Shown here piece after piece: positions 16,619-25,781 of a DNA stretch of 64,000 nt; positions within the stretch are counted from its first letter, which is position 1, and the number at the start of each line of letters is the position of its first letter. The stretch covers positions 2,480,001 to 2,544,000 of the forward strand of contig NZ_JBEXAC010000002.1 in the NCBI RefSeq assembly GCF_040567655.1, in the 5' to 3' direction. A model generated the notes under the pieces. The model worked only from the letters and a program-made list of their open reading frames with translations. It was not told the origin of the DNA and did no database searches. The DNA is from Chitinophaga sp. H8 (GTDB taxonomy: Bacteria > Bacteroidota > Bacteroidia > Chitinophagales > Chitinophagaceae). The position numbers and the translations under genes were made by a program.

Positions 16619-18403
16619 ATGAAACGATATCTGCTCCGGAAAAAATGGTGGCTGGCAGTGCTGGCACTACTAGGCGTAACAGGCCTGCAGGCACAGCAGC
16701 AGCTCACCTACTGCAATCCAATAGATATTGACTATGGATATTGCCCCATCCCCAATTTTACCGAATGGGGAAAACACCGGGCTACTGCCGACCCGGTCAT
16801 AGTAACCTACAAGGGTGATTATTACCTGTTTTCCACCAATCAGTGGGGATACTGGTGGAGCAGCGATCTATGCCACTGGAACTTTGTAGCCCGCAAGTTC
16901 CTGAAACCCTACCATAAAGTATACGATGAATTATGCGCACCTGCTGTATGGGTAATGGGGGATACCTTGCTGGTATTTGGCTCTACCTATGAAAAAAACT
17001 TTCCGATCTGGATGAGCACAGATCCTAAAGGCAATCAGTGGAAGGAGGCGGTTGATTCCTTTGAGATAGGAGGGTGGGATCCGGATTTTTTCCTGGATGA
17101 TGACGGACGGCTGTATATGTATAATGGCAGCAGCAACAGGTACCCGCTGTATGGTATTGAAATCAACCGGAAAACTTTCCAGCCTATCGGCACGCGGAAG
17201 GAGATGTACCTCCTGGAACCAGATCGGTATGGATGGCAGCGTTTCGGGGAATATATGGATAATACTTTCCTGGACCCCTTTATAGAAGGAGCTTCCATGA
17301 CCAGGCATAACGGAAAATACTACCTGCAATATGGCGCACCGGGTACCGAGTTCAGCGGATATGCCGATGGTGTGGTGGTGAGTGATCATCCCCTGGGGCC
17401 GTTTACGCCCCAGCGGCACAATCCGATTTCCTATAAGCCTGGTGGTTTTGCGCGGGGAGCCGGGCATGGCAGCACCTTTAAAGATCAATGGGAACACTGG
17501 TGGCATGTGTCTACCATGGTCATTTCGGTGAAGAACAATTTTGAACGGCGTATAGGCATCTGGCCAACGGGTTTTGATAAAGAGGGGCAAATGCATGTGA
17601 ATACCGTTTTCGGAGATTATCCCCACTACCTGCCAGGAGCTGTGGCGCAGCGTAAAGGGAACGAGGCAGGAAATTTTCCGGAAGGAACCTTTACCGGCTG
17701 GATGTTGCTTAACTATAACAAACCGGTAGCGGTGTCTTCCACTTTGGGTGGTTATCTGCCTAACTATGCGGTGGATGAAAATATTAAAACCTACTGGAGC
17801 GCTGCTACGGGCAATCCGGGAGAATGGATCCAGACCGACCTGGGCAGCCGGAGTATGGTACAAGCTATCCAGATCAACTATGCTGATCAGGATGCCACCT
17901 TCCTCGGCAAACAAACGGATATTTACCACCAGTACAAAGTATACACCAGTGAGGACGGAAAACGCTGGCAATTACTGGTGGATAAAAGTAAAAGTGCCAC
18001 GGATGCGCCACATGCGTACCTGGAACTGTCCAAGCCTGTTCAGGCACGGTTTATCAAACTGGAAAATATACATATGCCCACCGGAAAGTTTGCTATCAGT
18101 GGCCTGCGGGTATTTGGCAGTGGAAATGGAAGTCTGCCAGCGGCGGTAAAAGACTTTTATGTATTGCGCACAGAGAAGGACAAACGCAGTGCCTGGCTTA
18201 AATGGAGCCCGGTGGATAATGCCTATGCCTACAATATCTATACGGGTATTGCGCCGGATAAGCTGTACAACTGTATCATGGTACATGGTGCCAATGACTA
18301 TTATTTCAAAGCCATGGACAAGGATCTGCCTTATTATTTCTGTATTGAAGCCGTGAATGAAAATGGGGTATCACAGCGAAGTGAGGTAATGAAAGCAGAA
18401 TAA
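16619..18403 (+). CDS. Secreted GH43-family glycosidase with C-terminal F5/8C (CBM32-like) domain
   Basis: 594-residue exported enzyme. The start at 16619 gives MKRYLLRKKWW followed by a hydrophobic signal ending LQAQ. A longer frame beginning at 16517 lacks a sensible export signal. The five-bladed propeller (about 25-370) shows the GH43 triad: the TADPVIVTYKGDYYLF Asp as base, GGWDPDFFLDDDG Asp, and FIEGASM Glu as acid. Residues about 380-515 form a discoidin-type binding module (NYAVDENIKTYWSA, WIQTDLGS, FIKLENI). A fibronectin III-like tail follows. GH43 enzymes mostly remove arabinose, xylose or galactose from plant polysaccharides. It heads a + strand run of carbohydrate-active genes. 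Confidence 0.88.
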   Translation: MKRYLLRKKWWLAVLALLGVTGLQAQQQLTYCNPIDIDYGYCPIPNFTEWGKHRATADPVIVTYKGDYYLFSTNQWGYWWSSDLCHWNFVARKFLKPYHKVYDELCAPAVWVMGDTLLVFGSTYEKNFPIWMSTDPKGNQWKEAVDSFEIGGWDPDFFLDDDGRLYMYNGSSNRYPLYGIEINRKTFQPIGTRKEMYLLEPDRYGWQRFGEYMDNTFLDPFIEGASMTRHNGKYYLQYGAPGTEFSGYADGVVVSDHPLGPFTPQRHNPISYKPGGFARGAGHGSTFKDQWEHWWHVSTMVISVKNNFERRIGIWPTGFDKEGQMHVNTVFGDYPHYLPGAVAQRKGNEAGNFPEGTFTGWMLLNYNKPVAVSSTLGGYLPNYAVDENIKTYWSAATGNPGEWIQTDLGSRSMVQAIQINYADQDATFLGKQTDIYHQYKVYTSEDGKRWQLLVDKSKSATDAPHAYLELSKPVQARFIKLENIHMPTGKFAISGLRVFGSGNGSLPAAVKDFYVLRTEKDKRSAWLKWSPVDNAYAYNIYTGIAPDKLYNCIMVHGANDYYFKAMDKDLPYYFCIEAVNENGVSQRSEVMKAE

Positions 18404-18490
18404 ATGGAGGCGTTACCGTTACCCTTCATGTATTTATTCCCCTTTGGCATTATTAAATTATTATTTTAGGCGCTGCAAAAATTTCACGAT

Positions 18491-19951
18491 ATGCAAAAAC
18501 TGTTTGTAACGTTAGTGCTGCTGGCTTGTACAGGTTATTTACAAGCCAAGGTAGTATTGCCCTCTACCTTTACCAATAATATGGTACTGCAGCAAAAATC
18601 GAAAGTACCATTGTCGGGTACGGCCACTGCCGACCACCCCGTAAAAGTAACGACCAGCTGGAACAATAAAACCTATAAGGCCACTGCTGGTGCCGACGGG
18701 CGCTGGAGCCTGCAGATCAGTACCCCTTCCTATGGCGGGCCTTACTCCATTACATTTGATGATGGGGAAACACTCACCTTAGAAAATATCCTGATAGGAG
18801 AAGTGTGGATCTGCTCCGGGCAATCTAATATGGAGATGAATGTAAACGGCAGCAATGGCGGCTGGGGACAGGTATACGGATATGAAGAGGAAGTGGCTAC
18901 GGCAGATTATCCTCAGATCCGGCATCTGATGGTGAAGCACACCACGAGTGCTACTCCGGTGGCAGAAGCGGCTATCCGGGAAGGCGGCTGGGAAATATGC
19001 TCTCCTCAAACAGTATCCAATTTCTCTGCAGTAGCTTATTTCTTTGCACGCAACCTGTATAAAAAGAACGGCGTACCCATTGGGTTAATACATACTTCCT
19101 GGGGAGGTACCATTGCGGAAGCATGGGTAAGCGGCGGGGCTTTAAAAACAATGCCCGATTTCAAAGCTACCGTGGAGAAGAATGAAGCCGCAGGTGCAGA
19201 AGCCTTTAAAGATAATAACCCTAACAGGGCTACCGCATTGTACAATGCAATGATCTATCCTTTTATCACTTTCCCGGTACGTGGTGCTATCTGGTATCAG
19301 GGAGAAAGTAATGCGGGCAGAGCTTATCAGTACAGAACGTTATTCCCGCTGCTGATAAAAGACTGGCGGGAAAAATGGAAGAATCCAAAGATGCCTTTCT
19401 TCTTTGTACAGTTGGCCAGCTTCAGAGATCAGAAAGAAAATCCGGATGAATCCGACTGGGCAGAACTGCGGGAAGCACAGGCGATGACTTTATCATTACC
19501 CAATACCGGTATGGCAGTAGCTATTGATATCGGAGATGCTAAAGATATCCACCCTAAAAATAAACAGGATGTGGGCAACCGTCTGGCATTAAATGCACGG
19601 GCTAAAGTATATGGAGAAAAAGTAGTGTTTGCCGGACCGGTATATCAGGGGCAAAAGGTAGAAGGCGGAAAGATCCGTTTAACGTTCAAGTCGCCCGACG
19701 GGCTGGTGGCCAAAGATGGCGGCGCGTTAAAAGGATTTTCCATTGCGGGTGCCGACAAGAAATTCCATTGGGCAACAGCTGAAATACAAGGGAATGACAT
19801 CATTGTATCCTGTCCGGAAGTAACTGCACCGGTAGCCGTGCGCTATGCCTGGGCAGACAATCCTGCAAACAACCTGGTGAACAAGACCGGATTGCCGGCT
19901 CCACCTTTCCGTACGGATGAGTGGGCAGGTATTACTATCAATAACAAATAA
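18491..19951 (+). CDS. Sialate O-acetylesterase-like SGNH carbohydrate esterase
   Basis: 486-residue secreted esterase with a signal peptide ending LQA. The SGNH blocks are visible: EVWICSGQSNMEMNV (nucleophile Ser112), the conserved IWYQGESNAG, and DAKDIHPKNKQDVGNRLA carrying the catalytic His. An N-terminal beta domain (LPSTFTNNMVLQQ) and a C-terminal beta domain frame the core, as in the sialate O-acetylesterase/SASA family. Members remove acetyl groups from sialic acids or plant glycans, and in plant-directed loci xylan or pectin acetyl esters are common targets. It lies 87 bp after the GH43 gene and is followed by an intrinsic terminator, so it may end a two-gene unit. Confidence 0.9.
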   Translation: MQKLFVTLVLLACTGYLQAKVVLPSTFTNNMVLQQKSKVPLSGTATADHPVKVTTSWNNKTYKATAGADGRWSLQISTPSYGGPYSITFDDGETLTLENILIGEVWICSGQSNMEMNVNGSNGGWGQVYGYEEEVATADYPQIRHLMVKHTTSATPVAEAAIREGGWEICSPQTVSNFSAVAYFFARNLYKKNGVPIGLIHTSWGGTIAEAWVSGGALKTMPDFKATVEKNEAAGAEAFKDNNPNRATALYNAMIYPFITFPVRGAIWYQGESNAGRAYQYRTLFPLLIKDWREKWKNPKMPFFFVQLASFRDQKENPDESDWAELREAQAMTLSLPNTGMAVAIDIGDAKDIHPKNKQDVGNRLALNARAKVYGEKVVFAGPVYQGQKVEGGKIRLTFKSPDGLVAKDGGALKGFSIAGADKKFHWATAEIQGNDIIVSCPEVTAPVAVRYAWADNPANNLVNKTGLPAPPFRTDEWAGITINNK

Positions 19952-19974
19952 TCCTATAGAATATCTTATCCTTT

Positions 19975-20009
19975 AAAAACGGCAGCGGATAGCTGCCGTT
20001 TTTTATTTT
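19975..20009 (+). terminator. Intrinsic terminator after the esterase gene
   Basis: A 12-bp perfect stem (19975-19986 with 19992-20003) encloses the loop GGATA and runs into a T-rich tail. It lies 24 bp after the esterase stop and just before the next start, so the beta-helix gene at 20017 likely depends on read-through or a promoter not recognised here. Confidence 0.9.
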
Positions 20010-20016
20010 TAACTTC

Positions 20017-21555
20017 ATGCAAAAGGGAACCGTGAATATTTTATTATTGACCCTACTAATGGCCGCCTGTGGGAAAGGTGGCAATGGAATACCTGCAACA
20101 GCCAATAAGCCGAAAACAAATACCTGGTATGTATCTCCGGAAGGCAGTGATGCAGCAGCAGGTACGCTGAAAGCGCCCTTCAGAGGTATCAATACAGCAT
20201 TGGGCAAAGCTATGCCGGGGGATACGGTCATGGTGAGAAAAGGCACCTACCAGGAAAAGGTAGTATTTCCCAGATCAGGCCGCCTGGATAAATATATTAC
20301 CCTCAAAGCCTATACGGGAGAACGGCCGGTGATTGATGGCACAGATATGGCCATCACCGGAAAAGAAGGGCTGGTAACGATCAAAAACGCCAGCTATATC
20401 ATATTGGAAGGATTTGAAATGTGCAATTTTAAGAGTAATGTGCCCCGGGTAGACGTGAATGGGATATTAGCCAATACCGGTTCCGGCAACCTGATCATCC
20501 GGAAAAATAAAATTCATCATATTGAACATAACGTGGCCCCGGAAGCAGGTCGCAGCGGGCATGCCATAGAGATCCTGGGCAATACCGATGTGCCCATGAA
20601 GGATATCCTGATAGAAGAAAATGAGATCCACGATTGTAATACCGGCTATAGTGAAAACCTGACGATCAACGGTTATGTGGATGGTTTTATCATTCGCAAA
20701 AACAAAATTTACAATGCAGAAAACATTGCGATTGATGCTGCCGGAGGGTATGCGGCCAACGCTATACCGGCTAATAACTATGCCCGCAATGGTGTTATCA
20801 GTGAAAATGAAATCTTTAATATAGACATGACTACCGGCCCTATCGGGGCTATTCACGGGCATGGCGCTATCGGCATTTATATAGACGGCGCCCGGAATAT
20901 CATTGTGGAAAGGAATAAAATATATGACTCCGACAGGGGCATTGGTATCGTCAGCGAAAATGATGCATATCCTACCAGTAACTGTATTGTTAGAAACAAC
21001 CTGGTATACAACAACTGGCGTACCGGTATTTACCTGGGTGGATACCTGGGATATACTTCCGGTGGTACCCGCAACTGTTATGTGGTGAACAACACTTTAT
21101 ATTTTAATAACAAAACCACCGGTGCCTATGGAGAGATAGAAGGTGAGCTGCGGATGACGGAACAGTGTTTTGATAATGTGATCCGGAATAACATTGTATA
21201 CGGCCGGCCGGCGGATATTTTTATGCATAAGTATACCAATTCAGGATCAGGTAATGTGATAGATGATAATCTTTATTTTACTACGGGTACCCCACAATGG
21301 ATCTGGAACAGCACCAATGGAACACCGGTTACAGACCTCGCTGTATGGCGCGCTACTTCCGGCAATGATACCCGTTCTGCTAATGGAACAGATCCGTTAT
21401 TTACAGATCCCGGCACATTCAATTTTCGTTTGCAGGCAGCTTCTCCGGCAAAACATACGGGCGGGGTTATTTCCGCAGCTATAAACGGGGAGGTGGATAT
21501 TGCCGGCAATCCGCGCATTGTCAATAATAAGATCAGCAAAGGTGCTTATCAATAA
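20017..21555 (+). CDS. Right-handed parallel beta-helix lipoprotein, polysaccharide lyase or glycanase candidate
   Basis: 512-residue lipoprotein with signal sequence ending LMAAC. After a short linker it has NTWYVSPEGSDAAAGTLKAPF, the entry of DUF1565-type beta-helices, followed by many coils of the form IIRKNKIHHIEHN, ILIEENEIHDCN and IVERNKIYDSDRG. Such folds include pectate lyases and other uronate or galacturonan enzymes. No catalytic residues can be assigned by eye. It probably sits at the cell surface or facing the periplasm. It follows the esterase terminator by a few bases and precedes GH97 by 51 bp. A second beta-helix lipoprotein with the same entry motif lies at 49228-50793. Confidence 0.82.
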   Translation: MQKGTVNILLLTLLMAACGKGGNGIPATANKPKTNTWYVSPEGSDAAAGTLKAPFRGINTALGKAMPGDTVMVRKGTYQEKVVFPRSGRLDKYITLKAYTGERPVIDGTDMAITGKEGLVTIKNASYIILEGFEMCNFKSNVPRVDVNGILANTGSGNLIIRKNKIHHIEHNVAPEAGRSGHAIEILGNTDVPMKDILIEENEIHDCNTGYSENLTINGYVDGFIIRKNKIYNAENIAIDAAGGYAANAIPANNYARNGVISENEIFNIDMTTGPIGAIHGHGAIGIYIDGARNIIVERNKIYDSDRGIGIVSENDAYPTSNCIVRNNLVYNNWRTGIYLGGYLGYTSGGTRNCYVVNNTLYFNNKTTGAYGEIEGELRMTEQCFDNVIRNNIVYGRPADIFMHKYTNSGSGNVIDDNLYFTTGTPQWIWNSTNGTPVTDLAVWRATSGNDTRSANGTDPLFTDPGTFNFRLQAASPAKHTGGVISAAINGEVDIAGNPRIVNNKISKGAYQ

Positions 21556-21606
21556 AAAGATAACAAGTCAGCAATTGATTTTTTATAAAACCATAAAATA
21601 GTAACA

Positions 21607-23559
21607 ATGAATCTCAAAAAATGGACGCTGGGAATAGTCGCAACAGCTGTAAGTATGATGGCCACCGCACAGGAGTATATGCTCCAGTCGCCGGATGGCA
21701 AAACAACCGTTCGTATACTCGTAAAAGACAGTATACAGTATTCGGTATTGCGGGATGGAAAAGTATTGTTACAGCCAGCAACCATTTCCCTGAGCACTTC
21801 ATTTTTCAAAAGCGGGGTCTGGAAACCTTCTGGCTCCAAAAAAACTGCTGTGCAGCAAGTATTACAGCCGGTAGTACCACAGAAGAGCAGCCATATCGTG
21901 GATCATTATGCCCAGCTACAGATAGGTTTTAAGAACCAGGTAGATCTGCAGTGGCGGGCTTATAACAATGGCGTTGCCTGGCGCTGGGTAATACGCCATA
22001 AAGGTGAATATGAAGTGATCAGCGAAAAAGCAGGTTTTGCATTGCAGCCAAAAGATACTGCCTGGTATCCGGTGGAAGATGGTTTTTATTCCCATAATGA
22101 ACGCCTGTACCGCCGGCTTACCGTAGATGAGTTGCGGGATAAAAACAAGCTGGGCAGTTTACCGGCATTGTTCAGTGCAGGAGATAAAAAACTGCTGATC
22201 ACCGAGTCCGGACTGCTGAATTATGCAGGCATGTGGCTGGAAGGAACTGGTACTGGTAATGTAGCAGCAGTGTTCCCGCATTATCCCTCCAAGCTGGAAA
22301 TTACTTCAGACCGGGATGAGGTGGTACGTAGCCGGGAGCCATACATTGCCCGCGAGAATGGTGCTGCACAATTGCCCTGGCGTATAGTCATGATTGCTGC
22401 AGAGGATAAGGAACTGCTGACCAATCAGCTGGCCTATCAACTGGCAGTACCTTCTACAGGCGATTATAGCTGGGTAAAACCAGGTAAAGCCAGCTGGGAC
22501 TGGTGGAATGCCAATAACGTATACGGAGTGGATTTCCGTGCAGGAATCAATACCGCTACCTATAAGTATTATGTGGATTTTGCTGCGAAATATGGATTGG
22601 AATATATTATCCTCGATGAAGGATGGAGTGACACGCGCAACCTGTTGAAAACAATCCCGGATATCGACATGGAAGCATTGTCTGCTTATGCCGCCTCCAA
22701 AAATGTTGGTATCATTTTATGGACCAGCTGGGTGGTATTGGACCAGCAACTGGATGCTGCGCTGGACCTCTTTGCCAAATGGGGGATAAAAGGTATCAAG
22801 GTAGACTTTATGCAACGGGATGATCAGGTGATGGTGAATTATTATGAGCGGGTGGCCAAAGCAGCTGCCGCCCGAAAGATATTAGTGGATTTTCATGGAG
22901 CATATAAACCAGCCGGACTGCAACGTACTTATCCCAACGTGCTTTCTTTTGAAGGAGTATATGGTATGGAGCAAAATAAGGTAGATCAGACCAAATCGAT
23001 TGCACCGCCACATAATGTCACTTTCCCATTTATCCGGATGGCAGCAGGACCGGTGGATTTTACACCCGGCGCTATGCTGAATGCACAACCTGGCGACTGG
23101 GCACCACATTGGTCCAGCCCCATGAGTATCGGCACCCGCTGTCATCAGCTGGCAATGTTTGTAATTTATGAAAGCCCGCTGCAAATGCTGGCAGATAATC
23201 CCGTGCATTATTATAAAGAGCCGGAATGTATGGAATTCCTGCAGCATGTACCGGCTGTATGGGATACCACCATTGCCTTGCAGGCGCAGCTGGGAGAATA
23301 TATACTTACCGCCCGTAAAGCACTGAACGGCGACTGGTATGTGGGTGGGATGACAGGTACTGCTGCCCGTACGCTTACATTGGATTGCTCCTTCCTGGGA
23401 GAAGGAGCGTATGAGCTGCATATCTGGAAAGATGGTATCAATGCTGACAGAAATGCGCAGGATTTTAAAGTAGAACAGCTGACAATAAATAAAAATTCAA
23501 AAATACCAGTAGCCATGACAACCGGTGGTGGCTGGGCTGCACGGATCATTAAACGGTAA
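21607..23559 (+). CDS. Glycoside hydrolase family 97
   Basis: 650-residue exported enzyme with a signal ending ATAQ. The N-terminal beta-sandwich (about 25-270), the barrel beginning near SWDWWNANNVYGVDF, and the C-terminal beta domain follow the GH97 plan. ILDEGWSD and GIKGIKVDFMQRDDQ are recognisable barrel strands. Asp400 in KVDFM occupies the position where retaining alpha-galactosidase-type members have a nucleophile, whereas inverting SusB-type alpha-glucosidases lack it. A retaining alpha-galactosidase-like activity is therefore favoured but not shown. EGVYGMEQNK holds Glu residues of the metal/acid site. It is the last enzyme of this + strand cluster, followed by an unrelated tRNA gene. 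Confidence 0.9.
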   Translation: MNLKKWTLGIVATAVSMMATAQEYMLQSPDGKTTVRILVKDSIQYSVLRDGKVLLQPATISLSTSFFKSGVWKPSGSKKTAVQQVLQPVVPQKSSHIVDHYAQLQIGFKNQVDLQWRAYNNGVAWRWVIRHKGEYEVISEKAGFALQPKDTAWYPVEDGFYSHNERLYRRLTVDELRDKNKLGSLPALFSAGDKKLLITESGLLNYAGMWLEGTGTGNVAAVFPHYPSKLEITSDRDEVVRSREPYIARENGAAQLPWRIVMIAAEDKELLTNQLAYQLAVPSTGDYSWVKPGKASWDWWNANNVYGVDFRAGINTATYKYYVDFAAKYGLEYIILDEGWSDTRNLLKTIPDIDMEALSAYAASKNVGIILWTSWVVLDQQLDAALDLFAKWGIKGIKVDFMQRDDQVMVNYYERVAKAAAARKILVDFHGAYKPAGLQRTYPNVLSFEGVYGMEQNKVDQTKSIAPPHNVTFPFIRMAAGPVDFTPGAMLNAQPGDWAPHWSSPMSIGTRCHQLAMFVIYESPLQMLADNPVHYYKEPECMEFLQHVPAVWDTTIALQAQLGEYILTARKALNGDWYVGGMTGTAARTLTLDCSFLGEGAYELHIWKDGINADRNAQDFKVEQLTINKNSKIPVAMTTGGGWAARIIKR

Positions 23560-23606
23560 TCCGGGGCTACTTTTTATCAACGGATTGCTAAAAAGCGCAG
23601 GAATGA

Positions 23607-23638
23607 TTTGTTTGCCACGAGATATTTGTATACCTTTG
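23607..23638 (+). promoter_or_regulatory. Bacteroidota housekeeping promoter of tRNA-fMet
   Basis: TTTG at 23607-23610 and TACCTTTG at 23631-23638 are separated by 20 bp and match the -33 and -7 elements of the Bacteroidota primary sigma factor. The tRNA begins nine bases further on. Confidence 0.85.
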
Positions 23639-23647
23639 CGATCTCAT

Positions 23648-23719
<72 letters not shown>

Positions 23720-23731
23720 CAGAAAAATTAG

Positions 23732-23761
23732 AAAAGGCTGCTCATTGGAGTGGCCTTTTTT
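23732..23761 (+). terminator. Terminator of tRNA-fMet
   Basis: AAAAGGC (23732-23738) pairs with GCCTTTT (23753-23759), with an inner CTC/GAG pairing, and ends in a T-run. It begins 13 bases after the tRNA. The rest of the stretch to 23964 (about 200 bp) holds no gene I can see. Confidence 0.75.
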
Positions 23762-23964
23762 AATTTACAACATGTTATTCGTTGTAATCCGAGAGGATTA
23801 GATAACTGACTTCCCTTTATGATACTTAACGAAATCTTCAAGAGCCAGTGATTTCTCCAGAAAATTTTTTCTGTGCATAAACCTCTTATGGTTTTGGGAT
23901 AGTACAGGACAGTTTATTCAGCAATTTTTAACATTTTTAATCAAATTCTTCGTTCCTCCCTAAA

Positions 23965-24534
23965 ATGAATATGCCACAAGAAGATACTGTTCTCCTGGAG
24001 ATGCTCCAATATGGTAATGCCAAAAGCGCATATGAGCAAATATTTAAAAAATATTACAAGCTTCTTTGCGCCAAAGCCTGCTACATGCTGGGGAATATGG
24101 CAGAAGCGGAGGATCTTGTGCAGGAATTGTTGGGAAACATATGGGAAAAGCAGTTGTATCACAATATTAATATCTCACTTAGCGCCTATTTATACAGGGC
24201 AGTAAAAAATAGATGCCTTGATTTTATTGAAAAAAAGAAAAATCAACATAAGCAGATGAATGAGTACAGGGTAGAACTGGAGCCGGAATTGATTCAGGCC
24301 GCGCTGCTGCCTACTATTGGAGAAGAGTTGCCGGGACAGGGTGTTAGAGCTAATTTTGACCTGGCCATCAGTGAATTGCCAACCCAGCAGTTAGAGGCTT
24401 TTAACCTGGTGTATATGGAGAGGAAGAGGTACCAGGAAGCGGCAGAAAAGATGGGTATCAGCATCAATTCCGTGAAAACCCATTTGAGGATTGCAATACG
24501 TACACTACGACAAAAGCTGTTACATTTGAGATAA
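23965..24534 (+). CDS. ECF RNA polymerase sigma-70 factor
   Basis: 189-residue ECF sigma factor. Region 2 contains AYEQIFKKYYKLL and EAEDLVQELLGNIWEK. Region 4 contains ELPTQQLEAFNLVYMERKRY and the helix-turn-helix QEAAEKMGISINSVKTHLRI. An ATG two codons later (23971) is an equal alternative start. It opens a colinear unit of sigma, FecR, SusC, SusD and a GH28-like enzyme spanning 23965-32216, and FecR begins 45 bp downstream. It is expected to direct transcription of that unit once FecR is triggered. No strong primary-sigma promoter is evident before it. Confidence 0.93.
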   Translation: MNMPQEDTVLLEMLQYGNAKSAYEQIFKKYYKLLCAKACYMLGNMAEAEDLVQELLGNIWEKQLYHNINISLSAYLYRAVKNRCLDFIEKKKNQHKQMNEYRVELEPELIQAALLPTIGEELPGQGVRANFDLAISELPTQQLEAFNLVYMERKRYQEAAEKMGISINSVKTHLRIAIRTLRQKLLHLR

Positions 24535-24579
24535 CCAGTCACCCCTTTTGCAAAATAATTGTCTATAGTAATAGTGCTA

Positions 24580-25701
24580 ATGAAATATAATAAAGAACAT
24601 ATTGAGCGATTGATGTTGGAAAAGCTGCTGGGGACAGCTTCTCCGATGGAAGTACAGTATTTGGAAGAGTTGATCGGAAAGGACGAAGAGATACGCCGGT
24701 TATGGGAGGATGTGCAAGCTAAGGTGCAGCCTTCACAGTTGCGTAAACTGGATGAAGATGTGGCTTGGGAAAAATGGAACAATCACTATGGCCGTTCCCG
24801 TCGCAGATTGCGATATTCTGCATTGATGGTTACGACCGTGCTTTCAGCAGCCGTCGCCCTTACTTTCTATTTTTTTCGTCCGCAGGAAGCCTTGAAGTCG
24901 CCTGAAGTCTCTGTAAGGGCAGACAACAGCGGGCAGGTGAGATTAGTATCAGGTAACGGTGACGTATTGGATCTTTCCGGACAGAATAGTCGCAAAGTAA
25001 GATTGGGGCAGCTGCAATTGGCTATAGGGGAGGGGAAGGTAAGTGTTACGCCCACCAGTGGGCAGCCTGAAGAGATGAGCACATTGTTTGTTCCACCAGG
25101 GCTCGACTATCGTATTCAATTGTCGGATAGTACGGAAGTATGGTTAAATGCCGCGTCATGCTTACGTTTTCCCGGGTATTTTGACAAATCTGTGAGAGAA
25201 GTTTATCTTCAGGGAGAGGCCTATTTTAAGGTATCAAAAGACGCCAGCCGCCCTTTTCTCGTACATACAGGCAGCGCTACCGTGAGGGTACTGGGCACAG
25301 AATTCAATGTGAATACATATGAGCATGGTGTCGTAAAAACGGCGTTGGTAGCAGGAAGTGTGGCTGTTGAGATGGGAAGCACTTCCCCAGTGATACTTAA
25401 ACCGGGTTATTTAGGTATTGCTGCATCCGGGAAGCTTTCTGTAATGCCGTTCAATAGCCAGCATGAACTTTCGTGGATGGAAGGACGCTATTACTTTAAA
25501 AAGAAAAGCCTCAATGAGCTCGCCAGCGTAATATCCCGCTGGTATAATGTACAAGTATTGTTTGATAATCCTGATATAGCCAACATAGAAATTAGCGGTT
25601 TATTGCGGAAGAATCATCCGCTTACCGATTTCCTGGATGACTTGACTACAACTTCCGGGACACAGTATTATTTTTTGGATGACAAACTGCATCTGAAATA
25701 A
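24580..25701 (+). CDS. FecR-family anti-sigma factor
   Basis: 373-residue inner-membrane regulator; the ATG at 24580 is preferred to a TTG at 24559. A cytoplasmic domain of about 80 residues starts KYNKEHIERLMLEKLLG. One membrane helix follows (YSALMVTTVLSAAVALTFYF). The periplasmic FecR domain has FVPPGLDYRIQLSDSTEVWL, GEAYFKVSKDA and VRVLGTEFNVNTYE, and a C-terminal DUF4974 domain carries ISRWYNVQVLFD. It probably holds the sigma factor encoded just upstream and receives a signal from the STN domain of the SusC encoded 80 bp downstream. Confidence 0.93.
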   Translation: MKYNKEHIERLMLEKLLGTASPMEVQYLEELIGKDEEIRRLWEDVQAKVQPSQLRKLDEDVAWEKWNNHYGRSRRRLRYSALMVTTVLSAAVALTFYFFRPQEALKSPEVSVRADNSGQVRLVSGNGDVLDLSGQNSRKVRLGQLQLAIGEGKVSVTPTSGQPEEMSTLFVPPGLDYRIQLSDSTEVWLNAASCLRFPGYFDKSVREVYLQGEAYFKVSKDASRPFLVHTGSATVRVLGTEFNVNTYEHGVVKTALVAGSVAVEMGSTSPVILKPGYLGIAASGKLSVMPFNSQHELSWMEGRYYFKKKSLNELASVISRWYNVQVLFDNPDIANIEISGLLRKNHPLTDFLDDLTTTSGTQYYFLDDKLHLK

Positions 25702-25781
25702 AAAATATTCTATTCATCTTCACCCGTTTTTGTTTTTGCCCGTCTTCTTCATGAATGTAGGTCAAAGTATAAACCACAGTT

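Noticed and set aside
16931..17971. Long open frame on the minus strand opposite the GH43 gene
   Set aside because: It has no recognisable domain, and the + strand gene beneath it has intact GH43 motifs. It is a by-product of codon use. Similar antisense frames at 12583-13443 and 59269-60099 were dropped for the same reason.
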